Shown: positions 41,572 to 50,505, numbered from the stretch's first letter. The stretch is 64,000 nt of DNA from Hymenobacter duratus (GCF_014698995.1 NZ_JACWZZ010000002.1:248001-312000); one strand, 5' to 3'. Notes: generated from the letters alone by a model not told the origin. Translations and numbers: made by a program.

Positions 41572-41604
41572 AAAGAGGATGCAGACTTGTACTGCGTCCT
41601 CTTT
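41572..41604 (-). terminator. Terminator of the pectate lyase gene
   Basis: On the minus strand AAAGAGGACGCAG pairs with CTGCATCCTCTTT (one wobble) around 7 nt, followed by TTTATG. It starts about 20 nt after the stop codon. Confidence 0.8.
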
Positions 41605-41624
41605 CTCATCTTGCTGCCCGAGGG

Positions 41625-43619
41625 CTATTCTACCAGCAGCTTGCCCGAACAGGTTTCGTGGCCGGTTTCCAGTATGTAGTAGTACATGCCGGCCGGCAGC
41701 GCCGGGTTCTGGCAGCGCAGCTGGTGCGAGCCGGCTGGCAGCAGCCGGCCACCGGGCAGCAGGTCGGCTACTTTTGCGCCGGCAGCGGAATACAGCGCTG
41801 CCTGCACGCGGCCGGCGCGGCGCAGGGTCACATCAAACGTGAAAGCCGATTTGCCGGGATTCGGGTAAACCTGCACCACGGCCGCCGCGCCGCGCGGGGC
41901 CTTCACGGGCAGCACGCCGGTGATGGTACCTACCGCGCTGGCACAGTTGGCAGCCACCAGGCGCGTACCCGAAACCTCCAGCCAGTCGATATCCGCGAAA
42001 GAAGCCGTCTGGGTGGTTTCCAGCCTGATTTCGTTGACGCCCGGCCCCAGCGTCACGTCCAGGGTGGCCAGCGCGAAAGTGGTGCTGTTGGAAGTGCGTG
42101 GAAATGGTACAGCCGGGTTTACTTCCGTACCGTTGATGCTTAGCTTCGCCGTGAAAGCTGAAGAAGCACTGCTGTTCACGTAGCGCCATTTAAGCTGATA
42201 GAGGCCTGCCGGCGCCACTTCTACTTTCCAGGTGATACCCCGCCCGCTGGAATTGGTCAGGTTGATAACCGAGCCGTTGTCGGCGCCGCTGTTGGTGCTC
42301 ACCACTCCATCGAAGCTGCACAGGCCCGTGGTCGGCAAAGCCGAGTCCTCGATGCGGACCAGACTACCCGGCGCACCCGGCGTGGTGCTTTGCGTGAAAG
42401 TGGCGGTGAGGGCGCGGCTGCGGCGCACCGGAAACGTGAGCGGGTTGGTGGTAGCCATCGTGTCGCCGGACCAGCCCGCGAACTGCCAGCCGGAAGCCGG
42501 CGTGGCGGTCAGCGTCAGCAGCTGGCCCTGGTTGTAGACGCCGCTGGCCGGGCTTACACTCCCCTGCCCTACTACGGCCGTGCTCACCTGAAACGTGCCC
42601 GGAGCCAGCGTAGGCCCTACTATCCCGATACCGGCGTTGGCCAGCACCAGCGCCGGCACATCGGCAGCCGGATTCAGCACACTGGCATACGTGTAAGGGA
42701 TGGTGGCCGTGCAGACGGGCAGTACGCGCACGTCGGAAGCATACACGAATGGGCTGTTCACCAGCACATTGCCCGACACATCCCCGAAGCCATCCTGGGC
42801 GCTGTAGGCCGTCACGTAGGGGTTGCGGGCGTTGTCGAAGTAGTTGTTCTCGATTTTCACGCAGGCTCCCATGCGCGAATTGATGCTGGTGGAGGCAATG
42901 TCTTTGTAGTAGTTGTTGAACACGTGGCCGCTGCCAAAGCGAAACAGGGGCAGGCGGGAGTTGATGTTCTCGAAGCGGTTGTGGTGATAGGTGATTTTAC
43001 GGTCGAAATTGTCGGTATCCGTGAAGCCCATCAGGCTGGCTTTCCAGGCGTCGTGAAGGTAGTTCCAGGAAAAGGTCAGGTACTCGCAGTCGGATTTGGC
43101 GTCCAGCAGGCCGTCGTAATCATCAACACCTGCGCCCTGGTATACATTGTACAGTTCGCAGTGGTCTACCCACACGTGGCTGGCCGGCCCCTCGATGCTG
43201 ATACAGTCGCCGTCGCCGAAAGAAGCCAGCACGTGGTGCACCTTCAGGTTCTGCAGAATAATGTTATTGGCCCGGAATACCTTGATACCGATACCGTTGA
43301 ACTCACCCAGCGTCGCGAAGCCGATAATGGAAATATCGTTTTTATTCTTGACCTCAATCTTGTCGAGGCCCGGTGAATTGGCGGGCGTGATGGTGCCGTT
43401 GATGTAGATGGTGAGCGGCTGCGCGCCTTTGCCGTTGATGGCTGTCTGCAGGGCCGCACCGGTGTTCACGGTAACAGAAGTGCCGCCTGCGCCGCCAGTA
43501 GTGCCCGTGGTGGCACCCGCGTAGCCAAACAGGCCAAAGGTGGCGCCAGGCGTCTGGGCGCGGCTGCCCGGCCCGGCCAGCAGCAGAGCCAGCAGCAGAA
43601 AGAGTAGTGGTTTATTCAT
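41625..43619 (-). CDS. Secreted pectate lyase (PL1) with InlB-like, CBM and T9SS modules
   Basis: A 664-residue exported polysaccharide lyase predicted to cleave polygalacturonate by beta-elimination, with Ca2+. After the signal (1-21, ending GSRAQ) comes a parallel beta-helix of the PL1 family (about 45-325): ISIIGFATLGEFNGIGIKVF, DGDCISIEGPASHVWVDHCE, and DGLLDAKSDCEYLTFSWNYL-HDAWKASLMGFTD with typical Ca2+ Asp residues, then HHNRFENINSRLPLFRFG with the catalytic-type Arg. Next are one bacterial InlB-like repeat (about 345-415, GSVSPASGVYNQGQLLTLTA), a CBM6/35-like domain (about 425-575) and a T9SS type A sorting domain (about 595-664). It has its own terminator at 41572-41604. Pectin lyase is possible instead of pectate lyase. 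Confidence 0.9.
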   Translation of the reverse strand: MNKPLLFLLLALLLAGPGSRAQTPGATFGLFGYAGATTGTTGGAGGTSVTVNTGAALQTAINGKGAQPLTIYINGTITPANSPGLDKIEVKNKNDISIIGFATLGEFNGIGIKVFRANNIILQNLKVHHVLASFGDGDCISIEGPASHVWVDHCELYNVYQGAGVDDYDGLLDAKSDCEYLTFSWNYLHDAWKASLMGFTDTDNFDRKITYHHNRFENINSRLPLFRFGSGHVFNNYYKDIASTSINSRMGACVKIENNYFDNARNPYVTAYSAQDGFGDVSGNVLVNSPFVYASDVRVLPVCTATIPYTYASVLNPAADVPALVLANAGIGIVGPTLAPGTFQVSTAVVGQGSVSPASGVYNQGQLLTLTATPASGWQFAGWSGDTMATTNPLTFPVRRSRALTATFTQSTTPGAPGSLVRIEDSALPTTGLCSFDGVVSTNSGADNGSVINLTNSSGRGITWKVEVAPAGLYQLKWRYVNSSASSAFTAKLSINGTEVNPAVPFPRTSNSTTFALATLDVTLGPGVNEIRLETTQTASFADIDWLEVSGTRLVAANCASAVGTITGVLPVKAPRGAAAVVQVYPNPGKSAFTFDVTLRRAGRVQAALYSAAGAKVADLLPGGRLLPAGSHQLRCQNPALPAGMYYYILETGHETCSGKLLVE

Positions 43620-44009
43620 GGGAACTTATAGGTAGTGGAAAGATTGAGCGCGGCTATAGATGCTTGTCCGGCTGGATTCCAACATGTTGCTCCCGGCCCC
43701 ACTCCTGCTTTCTGTTACGCGCAAGCACCTATCTATCAATAGTATCTCATTCCGGAGCGGAAAACGCCGGTTCACACGCCTTTCTTTGCGCAATCGATGC
43801 CGGGAACGTTGCCAAGTGGCAGGTCAGGTTGAAAGCCGTGCGAGCCGCTCAGCCCGTTGCTGCTTTTCCGCCCGGTGCCACGCGCTGGGCGAGGATGGAG
43901 TTGAGCTTAATTTTCACGTAATCAGCAGCTGACAGCTACGGTAAAGCTGTAACTTACTTCCCTCTTAAAACAGGCAAATTGGTGCCTGCGGGCTTGGCTG
44001 TTGCTGCTT
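43620..44009. other. Gene-free stretch of 390 nt
   Basis: It lies between the pectate lyase start and the glycosyltransferase stop, both on the minus strand. Short open frames here have poor codon use and no recognisable protein, so I call no gene. It should hold the pectate lyase promoter, but no convincing TAnnTTTG box was found on the minus strand; no strong hairpin with a U tract was seen either. Confidence 0.5.
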
Positions 44010-45173
44010 CTACCGTACAGCGCGGCCTTTCCAGACGTAGCCGCCGCGCAGCCCGGCCAGGCCCACGGCCAGCGCGTAGGGCGCATAGGCCAGCTGCAGC
44101 ACCGGCACCCACCACAGCCAGCGCCGCCGCTCCAGAAAAGCCAGCACCGGACTCAGAAACCATATATCGGCACCCAACTTGAGCAGCCAGGCTGTGGCCG
44201 CCCAGGGAGCCAGCGTCGGCAGCCACGGCAGGGCCAGCGCGCCGGCAGCCAGGGCCACGTTGGCCAGCAGCACCAGCACCGCCAGCTGCTGCGAGGCCGG
44301 GTGCCGGTAGTGCCGCCACTTGCTGGCCCAGCGCACCCGCTGCCGCAACAACGCCGCCAGCGTGGACGGGCCGGCCGTGCGTACCAGCGCCGCCGGATGC
44401 TTCAAAAATCGGATGCTCCCCGGAAACGCTGCGTGCAGCTTGTGCATCAGAAACTCGTCGTCGCCGCTGGCTAGGTGCTCGTTGCCGGCGAAGCCTGCTA
44501 CGGCCGCAAAAGCGTCGCGGCGGTAGGCCAGGTTGGCGCCGTTGCACATCGTGGGCAATTCGGCGCCTATGCTGGCCGCGCCCGTACCCACCAGGCCGGC
44601 AAATTCCAGTCCGGAGAGGCTGTGCAGAAGTGTTTCGGGCCCCGTCAGCAGCACCGGGCCGCTTACCAAGCGGACTTCCGGTCCGGCTTCATCCAGCAGC
44701 GCGGCATAGCTGAGGAGCCAGTCGGGCTGTACGCGGCAGTCGGCATCGGTGCAGACAATCCAGGGGGCGCGGGCCTGGGCCAGAGCGGCCTGCAGGGCAG
44801 CTTTCTTGCCGGTGTCGGCTCCCGGCACCTCGGCCAGTTGAATAACACGTAATGCAAACGGCACCTTGAATGCAGCGGCTACTGTGGCTGTGGCATCCGT
44901 GGAATGGTCATCGACAATCAGCACCTCAAACTGCTGCACGGGTAAGGTTTGGCAGGCGAGGTCGGCCAGCAGCAGCGGCAGATTCTCAGCTTCGTTGCGA
45001 GCAGCTATAATTACCGAGAAGCGCAACGACTCACCCTGCAAGGCTGTACTACTTGCTGAAGCCGGTGGCAGCATAGGCACCGGCAGCCGGTCCCAGGCGC
45101 GGCGGAGCGCCAGCATCCGGGCCGCGTACAGAACCGGCGCGGCCAGCAGCAACATTCCCAGCCATGTGCTCAT
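44010..45173 (-). CDS. Family 2 glycosyltransferase with membrane helices
   Basis: A 387-residue membrane glycosyltransferase. An N-terminal helix (1-20) precedes the GT-A fold: FSVIIAARNEAENLPLLLAD, VLIVDDHSTDATA, IVCTDADCRVQPDWL (DxD motif), NGANLAYRRDAFAAV and ASGDDEFLMHKL, then RQRVRWASKWRHYRHPA (QxxRW-like). Three or four helices follow (about 285-375). Unlike the enzyme at 31133-32233, its gene overlaps that of a flippase-like membrane protein by 4 nt, so the two probably act together on a lipid-linked sugar. The donor is unknown. Confidence 0.9.
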   Translation of the reverse strand: MSTWLGMLLLAAPVLYAARMLALRRAWDRLPVPMLPPASASSTALQGESLRFSVIIAARNEAENLPLLLADLACQTLPVQQFEVLIVDDHSTDATATVAAAFKVPFALRVIQLAEVPGADTGKKAALQAALAQARAPWIVCTDADCRVQPDWLLSYAALLDEAGPEVRLVSGPVLLTGPETLLHSLSGLEFAGLVGTGAASIGAELPTMCNGANLAYRRDAFAAVAGFAGNEHLASGDDEFLMHKLHAAFPGSIRFLKHPAALVRTAGPSTLAALLRQRVRWASKWRHYRHPASQQLAVLVLLANVALAAGALALPWLPTLAPWAATAWLLKLGADIWFLSPVLAFLERRRWLWWVPVLQLAYAPYALAVGLAGLRGGYVWKGRAVR

Positions 45174-46240
45174 GCGGCCGGGTTCCGGGGGCTGGCTTCC
45201 GTAGACGCAGCGCTGGCGGGAGTATTGTTGCGCTTACGAAGCACCTTTAGCCGCAGCACAAATACCAGTCCGGCGGCGCTTGGCAAGGCAATGTTGAGAA
45301 TCCAGAGGCTAAGGCTGGCACTGAGTACTGGCAGCGCCGGCTCGCCCAGCAGCCCAAACAGGTGCGTAGCCGACAGTTCGCGCACACCTACATCGGCCAG
45401 GGCATTGAGCGAGGGCACCAGTGACTTCAGCAGAAACGTGGACGCCACGGCCGCCGCGCCTGGCAGCAGCTGCGCCTGCGTTCCGTAGGCTTTCAGCAGC
45501 AGCCCAAACTGCGCGCAAAACACCACGTACCGCAGCCCCGATAGGGCCAGCACCGCATGAATGGCGCGGGCCGGATACGTAGGCATTACGGCCAGAAACC
45601 GGCGAAACCGGCGTAGCGGCCTGATAGCTGACAGCACTGCCAGCAGCAGCCGTGAGCGGTACAGCGGCAGCAAAACCGCCGCATTTATCAGCGCAACCGC
45701 TACTACCACGCCTAGCTTGGAGGCCGCGTAACCCTCCAAATAATACGCCAGCAGAAAGTACAGCAGTCCGGCAGTGCCCGCCAACACCGTCACGACGAGT
45801 TGGGCGTAGCGGCCCAGAAACACCGCACCCAATGCATCGAGGCGGCGGCTTTTCAGCTCGATGATGCGGCCGGCATAGTCGCCGACGCGGTTGGGCGTCA
45901 CGAAGCCGAGCGTGAGGCCCACCAGCACCGCCCGAAAGCTGCGTCGGAACGACACGGGCTCCAGATGCCGGGCCAGCCGCCACCATTTCCAGGCCTCCAC
46001 CCCCCAGTTTACGGGCACCAGCGCCAGCGCCAGCAGCACCGGCCCACGCCCGGCCCCCGTGAAAGTGGCCGCCAGCAGGCCGCGCCAGGCCGCCGCCGTG
46101 GCCACATCGGCAAACACCGAATGGTAGAGCAGCCCCAGCGTGAGGGCCGTGATGAGCAGCTTGCCGGCCACCACCCACCAGCGCCGCCGCGAGGCGGCAA
46201 CTTCCGGCTTTTGGACGTAGTTTTGTAGATGAGTGGACAA
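45170..46240 (-). CDS. Lysylphosphatidylglycerol synthase TM region/UPF0104 family membrane protein
   Basis: A membrane protein of about 356 residues with 8 helices, of the LPG_synthase_TM (AglD/UPF0104) superfamily; members are flippase-like or sit next to glycosyltransferases. Recognisable parts are FRRSFRAVLVGLTLGFVTPNRVGDYAGR and FLLKSLVPSLNALADVGVRELS (seen in parts). The C-terminal tail (after about 340) is Lys/Arg and Ser-rich. The chosen start is a TTG at 46240 (MSTHLQNYVQKPEV); a TTG at 46291 would add 17 residues and overlap the divergent ruvC promoter region. No ATG start exists. The 4-nt overlap with the glycosyltransferase gene indicates one operon. Confidence 0.8.
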   Translation of the reverse strand: MSTHLQNYVQKPEVAASRRRWWVVAGKLLITALTLGLLYHSVFADVATAAAWRGLLAATFTGAGRGPVLLALALVPVNWGVEAWKWWRLARHLEPVSFRRSFRAVLVGLTLGFVTPNRVGDYAGRIIELKSRRLDALGAVFLGRYAQLVVTVLAGTAGLLYFLLAYYLEGYAASKLGVVVAVALINAAVLLPLYRSRLLLAVLSAIRPLRRFRRFLAVMPTYPARAIHAVLALSGLRYVVFCAQFGLLLKAYGTQAQLLPGAAAVASTFLLKSLVPSLNALADVGVRELSATHLFGLLGEPALPVLSASLSLWILNIALPSAAGLVFVLRLKVLRKRNNTPASAASTEASPRNPAA

Positions 46241-46332
46241 GACGGCGGCAGGGTATTCGGTTGAATGCGGCAAGTTACCGACGAAAATCAACGACAGCTC
46301 TACCTCCTTCCCTTCTCCTCCCGCTACCGCGC

Positions 46333-46965
46333 ATGATTCTTCCCCTCGCCCCCACCGATCTGCTGCCCAAAGTCATTATGGGTGTCGACCCCGGCACGCA
46401 GATAATGGGCTATGCCGTGATAGAGGTGCAGGGCCAGCGCGTGCGCATGCTCCAGTACGACGTCATTGATATGCGCAAGCTGGGCACCAATCATGCCCTC
46501 AAGCTCAAGAAGATATTTGAGCGGATGACCGAGCTGATTGACGAGTTCTTGCCCGATGAGTTGGCCATTGAAGCGCCGTTTTTCGGGGTGAACGTGCAGA
46601 GTATGCTCAAGCTAGGCCGGGCACAGGGCGTGGCTATTGCCGCTTGCCTCGCCCGCCAGATTCCGTACGTGGAATACGCGCCGACCAAGGTAAAACAGTC
46701 GGTAACGGGCTCCGGCAACGCCACCAAGGAACAGGTGGCCCACATGCTACGCCAGACCCTGAAACTGCCACCCCTGGAAGAAGCGCCCAAATTTCTAGAT
46801 GCTACCGATGCGCTGGCCGTGGCCATGTGCCACCATTACCAGAAGGGCAACAACGTAAAAGCCGGCGGCAAAAGCTGGGGCAAGTTCCTGGCCGATAACC
46901 CCGGCAAGCTCGCCGCCACTACCACCGTCAAGAAGGCGCCGTCCCGCAAAAAACCCGCGGCCTGA
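46333..46965 (+). CDS. ruvC: Crossover junction endodeoxyribonuclease RuvC
   Basis: Resolves Holliday junctions during recombination with RuvAB. The 210 residues carry the four acidic active-site positions: Asp19 (IMGVDPGTQIMGYAV), Glu80 (ELAIEAPFFG), Asp156 and Asp159 (FLDATDALAVAMCHH). A C-terminal Lys/Ala/Pro-rich tail (after about 185, TVKKAPSRKKPAA) is typical of the Bacteroidota enzymes. The start is the ATG at 46333 (MILPLAPTDLLP); the frame is open upstream but would add a non-conserved stretch. Read divergently from the flippase-like gene; no ruvAB nearby. Confidence 0.95.
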   Translation: MILPLAPTDLLPKVIMGVDPGTQIMGYAVIEVQGQRVRMLQYDVIDMRKLGTNHALKLKKIFERMTELIDEFLPDELAIEAPFFGVNVQSMLKLGRAQGVAIAACLARQIPYVEYAPTKVKQSVTGSGNATKEQVAHMLRQTLKLPPLEEAPKFLDATDALAVAMCHHYQKGNNVKAGGKSWGKFLADNPGKLAATTTVKKAPSRKKPAA

Positions 46966-47042
46966 CTTTCCTTATCGGCCGGCCTGCGCTGTAGTCTGTT
47001 GCCCAAGAGTATCTTGCTGAGCAACTTCAGTTAGTTACTTCT

Positions 47043-47258
47043 ATGCAGCGCCGTCCTATCCGTTCTACCTCGCTCAAAGCCGTTGGCTACGACGAAGCCA
47101 CCCAAACACTGGAACTCGAATACCGCCACGGCGGGCTGGTGCGCTACACCGGCGTGCCTGAAACCATGTACCGGGCGCTGCTGGAGGTGCCGGGCAAGGC
47201 TATGTTTGTAGAGCAGGTAGTGGAGCGCGGCGGCTACGGGCGGGAGCAAGTACGCTGA
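47043..47258 (+). CDS. KTSC domain protein, 71 aa
   Basis: A complete single-domain KTSC protein: RSTSLKAVGYDEATQTLEL (N-terminal strands) and LVRYTGVPETMYRALLEVPG then AMFVEQVVERGG. The domain is named for the lysyl-tRNA synthetase C-terminus and is thought to bind RNA or nucleic acid, but the function is untested in most members. It starts about 78 nt after ruvC on the same strand and may share its transcript. The length fits the family. Confidence 0.85.
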   Translation: MQRRPIRSTSLKAVGYDEATQTLELEYRHGGLVRYTGVPETMYRALLEVPGKAMFVEQVVERGGYGREQVR

Positions 47259-47399
47259 GTGTCTGGCACTACTATATTTGGTTGGTAAAATATTCTGATT
47301 GAATTGCAACTTCTACTCAGAATAGCGGCTCTGAAAGAGGGAGGCCAAGCCTTGGCTAGCTTCCCGACCCTCATCTGCCACTTTTATCATCACTGGTGT

Positions 47400-48671
47400 A
47401 TGCTCAAAATCTTTACTTATCTGTCTGGCCTGTTGCTGCTGCTGGGCACGCAGTCCTGCTCCAACGACGAACCCCAACCCACTACCGCCTACTACGACGG
47501 CTATTGCCCGCAACTCATGGACCGTGCGGTGCTGGAGCAGTCGGTGGCGGCCTTGGCGGCCCGGCCCATGCACAACACCGGCAAAATCTACCTGTATGGC
47601 CGCTACCTGTTCATCAATGAGCGGTACGAAGGCGTGCATATCATTGACAACCAAAACCCGGCGCTGCCACGCATTATCGGCTTCATCCGGATTCCTGGCA
47701 ACGTGGATATTGCGGTGAAGGGCAACCTGCTCTATGCCGACAACGGGCCCGACCTCGTGACGATTGACATATCGAATCCGGCGGCCGTGCAGGTGCAGAG
47801 CCGGGTACGAGACGCCTTCCGTGAACTGCCGATGCCCGAAATGGCCGGCATGCCTTCCGAATGCTTCCCCGAAAACCGTCCGGCTAACGCGGTGGTGGTA
47901 GGCTGGCAGAAAGTGAAGATTCCGTATACCATCAATCCGCGGCCTGGCACCGGGTGGGGCGGCTTTAATGACCGGGTGACCTTCAACACAACGGCTACCG
48001 CGTCAGCGCCAGGAACCACCGGAAAAGGCGGCTCGCTGGCTCGCTTCGCCATTCTGGGCCAGACGCTCTACACCGTGGACGAGCAAAGCCTGCGGCCTTT
48101 CAGCCTGGGAAATCCGAACCAGCCGGCTCCCGGCACCAAAATCCAGCTGCAGTTTGGCGTCGAAACCATCTTCCCCAAAGACCATTATCTGTTCCTGGGC
48201 ACGCAGCGCGGCATGTACATCTTCGACGCGGCCACGCCCCAGTCGCCGCGGCAAGTGGCGTATTACCAGCACGTAGTAAGCTGCGACCCAGTGGTGGTAG
48301 ACAACCGCTATGCTTACGTGACCCTGCGCAACGGCCGCAACTGTGGCGGCGGGTCCAATCAGCTCCAGGTGATAGATCTGAACAACATGAGCCAGCCGCG
48401 CCTGGCCCAGACGTACCCCATGAGCGGGCCACAGGGCTTGGGCGTAGATGGCAACCAGCTATTTGTCTGCGACAGTGACGGGCTGAAGGTGTTCGATACC
48501 AGCCAAGCCCCGGTGCTCACGCAGCAGCAATTCTTCCCGATACAGGTAGTAGATGTAATTCCGGATGGCGGCACGCTCATGGCCATTGGCGCTGCTGGCC
48601 TGTATCAGTATAACTACACCGGCACTACGCTGCAGCAACTGAGTCTGCTGCCCATTACGCCGCTACCCTGA
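47400..48671 (+). CDS. LVIVD repeat lipoprotein
   Basis: A 423-residue predicted outer-membrane lipoprotein: the signal ends LLLGTQSC (lipobox Cys about residue 20). The mature part contains several LVIVD-type beta-propeller repeats, e.g. YEGVHIIDNQNPALPRIIG, DLVTIDISNPAAVQVQSRV, GMYIFDAATPQSPRQVAYY and LQVIDLNNMSQPRLAQTYP, giving a probable seven-bladed propeller for protein binding at the surface. The start is the ATG at 47400. The stop overlaps the ATG of the next gene by one base (TGATG), so the two are co-translated and may work as a pair. Confidence 0.88.
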   Translation: MLKIFTYLSGLLLLLGTQSCSNDEPQPTTAYYDGYCPQLMDRAVLEQSVAALAARPMHNTGKIYLYGRYLFINERYEGVHIIDNQNPALPRIIGFIRIPGNVDIAVKGNLLYADNGPDLVTIDISNPAAVQVQSRVRDAFRELPMPEMAGMPSECFPENRPANAVVVGWQKVKIPYTINPRPGTGWGGFNDRVTFNTTATASAPGTTGKGGSLARFAILGQTLYTVDEQSLRPFSLGNPNQPAPGTKIQLQFGVETIFPKDHYLFLGTQRGMYIFDAATPQSPRQVAYYQHVVSCDPVVVDNRYAYVTLRNGRNCGGGSNQLQVIDLNNMSQPRLAQTYPMSGPQGLGVDGNQLFVCDSDGLKVFDTSQAPVLTQQQFFPIQVVDVIPDGGTLMAIGAAGLYQYNYTGTTLQQLSLLPITPLP

Positions 48672-49357
48672 TGCTGCTCTATCGTTGCCTTGTACTTGGG
48701 GGCCTGCTGCTGCGGGTGGGTACGGCGGCGGCGCAGGAAAGCACTTTCCAGCTCAACCTGTTGCTGAAAGCAGCACCGCAACATGTGGTGGTAAGTGGCT
48801 ACTGGCTGGAAGTGGAAAAGCGCTGGAATCAGCAGCCGCGCCATAGCTTCATCATCACGCCCCAGCTCTATGCCGGCCCCACCGGCCAGCCCGACGTGGA
48901 GGCCGCCAGCCGCCGCATTGCCCGCAACGAATCGGTGCGGGGTGCCGGCCTGCAGGTGCAGCACCGCTGGTATATATGCGCAGCAGAAGCAGTCTACCCG
49001 GCCGGGTTATACATCAGCGCAGGACCTGTTTTCCAGCACTTCGCCGTTTCGCGCGACGAGCAGGGCTGGACGGAGGTGGTAGACCCCACCGGCCTGCCGC
49101 GCTACGAATACCGCGACATCCGGCGTACCGAAACCATTAACCGCTACGGCGCTACGGCGCAGCTAGGCTATCAGGCACCGCTGCCGCCGGGTCGGGTGTT
49201 TCTGGACCTGTACGCGGGTGTGGGGTGGCGCATGAGCCAGAGCAGCCACAGCCCAGACCCCGAAAGCGGCAGCCGCTACCAGTCCGGCCCTTCCGACTAC
49301 GGCCATGCGGGTTTCTACGTCCCGGCCGGCTTCAAAATAGGTGTTGCGCTGCGGTAA
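48671..49357 (+). CDS. Predicted outer-membrane beta-barrel protein
   Basis: A 228-residue protein with a signal peptide (1-22, ending AAAQ). Alternating strands with aromatic ends (HSFIITPQLYAG, YICAAEAVYPAGLYISAGPV, RYGATAQLGYQAP, RVFLDLYAGVGWRM, AGFYVPAGFKIGVALR) suggest an 8-stranded outer-membrane barrel similar to DUF3575 proteins. It is translated by a TGATG coupling from the LVIVD lipoprotein gene, suggesting a surface complex. The family was not identified with certainty. A strong hairpin follows (49381-49448). Confidence 0.75.
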   Translation: MLLYRCLVLGGLLLRVGTAAAQESTFQLNLLLKAAPQHVVVSGYWLEVEKRWNQQPRHSFIITPQLYAGPTGQPDVEAASRRIARNESVRGAGLQVQHRWYICAAEAVYPAGLYISAGPVFQHFAVSRDEQGWTEVVDPTGLPRYEYRDIRRTETINRYGATAQLGYQAPLPPGRVFLDLYAGVGWRMSQSSHSPDPESGSRYQSGPSDYGHAGFYVPAGFKIGVALR

Positions 49358-49380
49358 ACGTTGCCTTTGGCGTTTCCAAA

Positions 49381-49448
49381 GTAAAAGAGCCGTTCTAAAG
49401 ACAATAATCTGGTTTTAGTCAGATACTGTCTTCAGAACGGCTCTTTAC
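49381..49448. terminator. Long bidirectional terminator hairpin
   Basis: The arms at 49381-49403 and 49427-49448 pair over about 20 bp with a mismatch and a bulge (AGAGCCGTTCT with AGAACGGCTCT and AAGACA with TGTCTT); an inner ATCTG/CAGAT pair extends it. It lies between convergent genes. Confidence 0.8.
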
Positions 49449-49482
49449 ATTTCGTCTTGGTTGGGTTTTGCTTTCAGGTGTT

Positions 49483-50277
49483 TCACATCTCTATCTCCCC
49501 CCGCAGATACGTTACGGCGTAGCCGCTGATGTGCACCCGCTCTTCCAGCAGCTCACACCACAACTCCCCGCCTCGCGCCGATACCTGCCGGGCTTTGAGC
49601 GTGGTTTTGCCCAGCCGTGCGGCCCAATACGGGATGAGCGTGGTATGCGCTGAGCCCGTTACCGGGTCTTCGGGCACGCCCACCCGCGGACCGAAAAAGC
49701 GCGACACGAAGTCGGTTTCCGGATCGGCGGCGGGGGCCGTTGCAATGATGCCGCGGTATTCTATCTGAGCCAGACGCGCCTGGTCGGGGCGCAAAGCCCG
49801 CACCTCGGCTTCGGAGTTGAACACGGCTATCAGGTCGGGGCCGGCCAGTACGTGGAGCGGCGTGGCCCGCAGGCCGTCGGCGAGGCCATCGGGGTGGCCC
49901 GCGAGAGGCTGAGGCGGCCGGCTGGGAAAGTCCAGTGTGAGGCGGCCATCGGTTTCGCGTAGTACCCGGAGCAGGCCGCTTTGCGAGTGAAACACGATTT
50001 CCGGTCCCTGAAAGCCCAGATGCTGGTGCAGCACGTGCGCCGAGGCCAGCGTGGCGTGTCCGCACAGCTCCACTTCCACGGCCGGCGTAAACCACCGGAT
50101 TTCATACTCGTGGCCCTGACGGGGCACGAAAAAGGCGGTTTCGGCAAGGTTGTTTTCGGCGGCAATGGCCTGCATGGTTTCGGCGGGCAGCCACTCGCTT
50201 AAAGGGCACACAGCGGCCGGGTTGCCGGCAAAAGGCCGGGCCGAAAAAGCATCGACCTGATAGATAGGAAGGGGCAT
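49483..50277 (-). CDS. PhzF family isomerase
   Basis: A 264-residue protein of the PhzF/diaminopimelate-epimerase fold. The catalytic Glu46 lies in ENNLAETAFFV, and further marks are GNPAAVCPLSEW, VELCGHATLASAHVL and EDPVTGSAHTTLIPYW. Related proteins isomerise trans-2,3-dihydro-3-hydroxyanthranilate in phenazine synthesis, but no other phenazine gene is present, so the substrate is unknown. The start is the ATG at 50277 (MPLPIYQVDAF), preceded by an upstream frame that is not conserved. Divergent from the ECF sigma gene. Confidence 0.92.
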   Translation of the reverse strand: MPLPIYQVDAFSARPFAGNPAAVCPLSEWLPAETMQAIAAENNLAETAFFVPRQGHEYEIRWFTPAVEVELCGHATLASAHVLHQHLGFQGPEIVFHSQSGLLRVLRETDGRLTLDFPSRPPQPLAGHPDGLADGLRATPLHVLAGPDLIAVFNSEAEVRALRPDQARLAQIEYRGIIATAPAADPETDFVSRFFGPRVGVPEDPVTGSAHTTLIPYWAARLGKTTLKARQVSARGGELWCELLEERVHISGYAVTYLRGEIEM

Positions 50278-50432
50278 GGCGCAGAGAAACGGGTGAGTGG
50301 AATAACGGGCTGAATCTACATATTGCCGGTCGTAGTACTGAAGAGCGACACCGTACAAGATTGATTTTTAGGTGTAGTACGGGCTCCTTTCCCACCTTTC
50401 CAGGCTTCACAAATTTATTTTGATCCCCGCGC

Positions 50433-50456
50433 AACCCGGCCCGGCTGGTGCTGGTC
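50433..50456 (+). promoter_or_regulatory. Candidate ECF-type promoter of the sigma/anti-sigma unit
   Basis: AACC (50433-50436), 17 nt, then GTC (50454-50456) fits the general ECF sigma pattern of an AAC-containing -35 and GTC-containing -10. The ATG is about 50 nt downstream. This would allow autoregulation by the sigma factor; the motif is short, so chance is possible. Confidence 0.35.
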
Positions 50457-50505
50457 ATGGGGTCAGAAGCTTGCTAGCACTTATCCTTCGTTCTCTATTC
50501 CGCGC

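Noticed and set aside
43660..43932. Short plus-strand frame in the pectate lyase upstream region
   Set aside because: Basic, Ser/Arg-rich sequence with no domain, poor start context and non-coding-like composition.
49483..50277. Phenazine biosynthesis cluster
   Set aside because: Only a PhzF-family isomerase is present; the other phz genes are missing and the family is broad.
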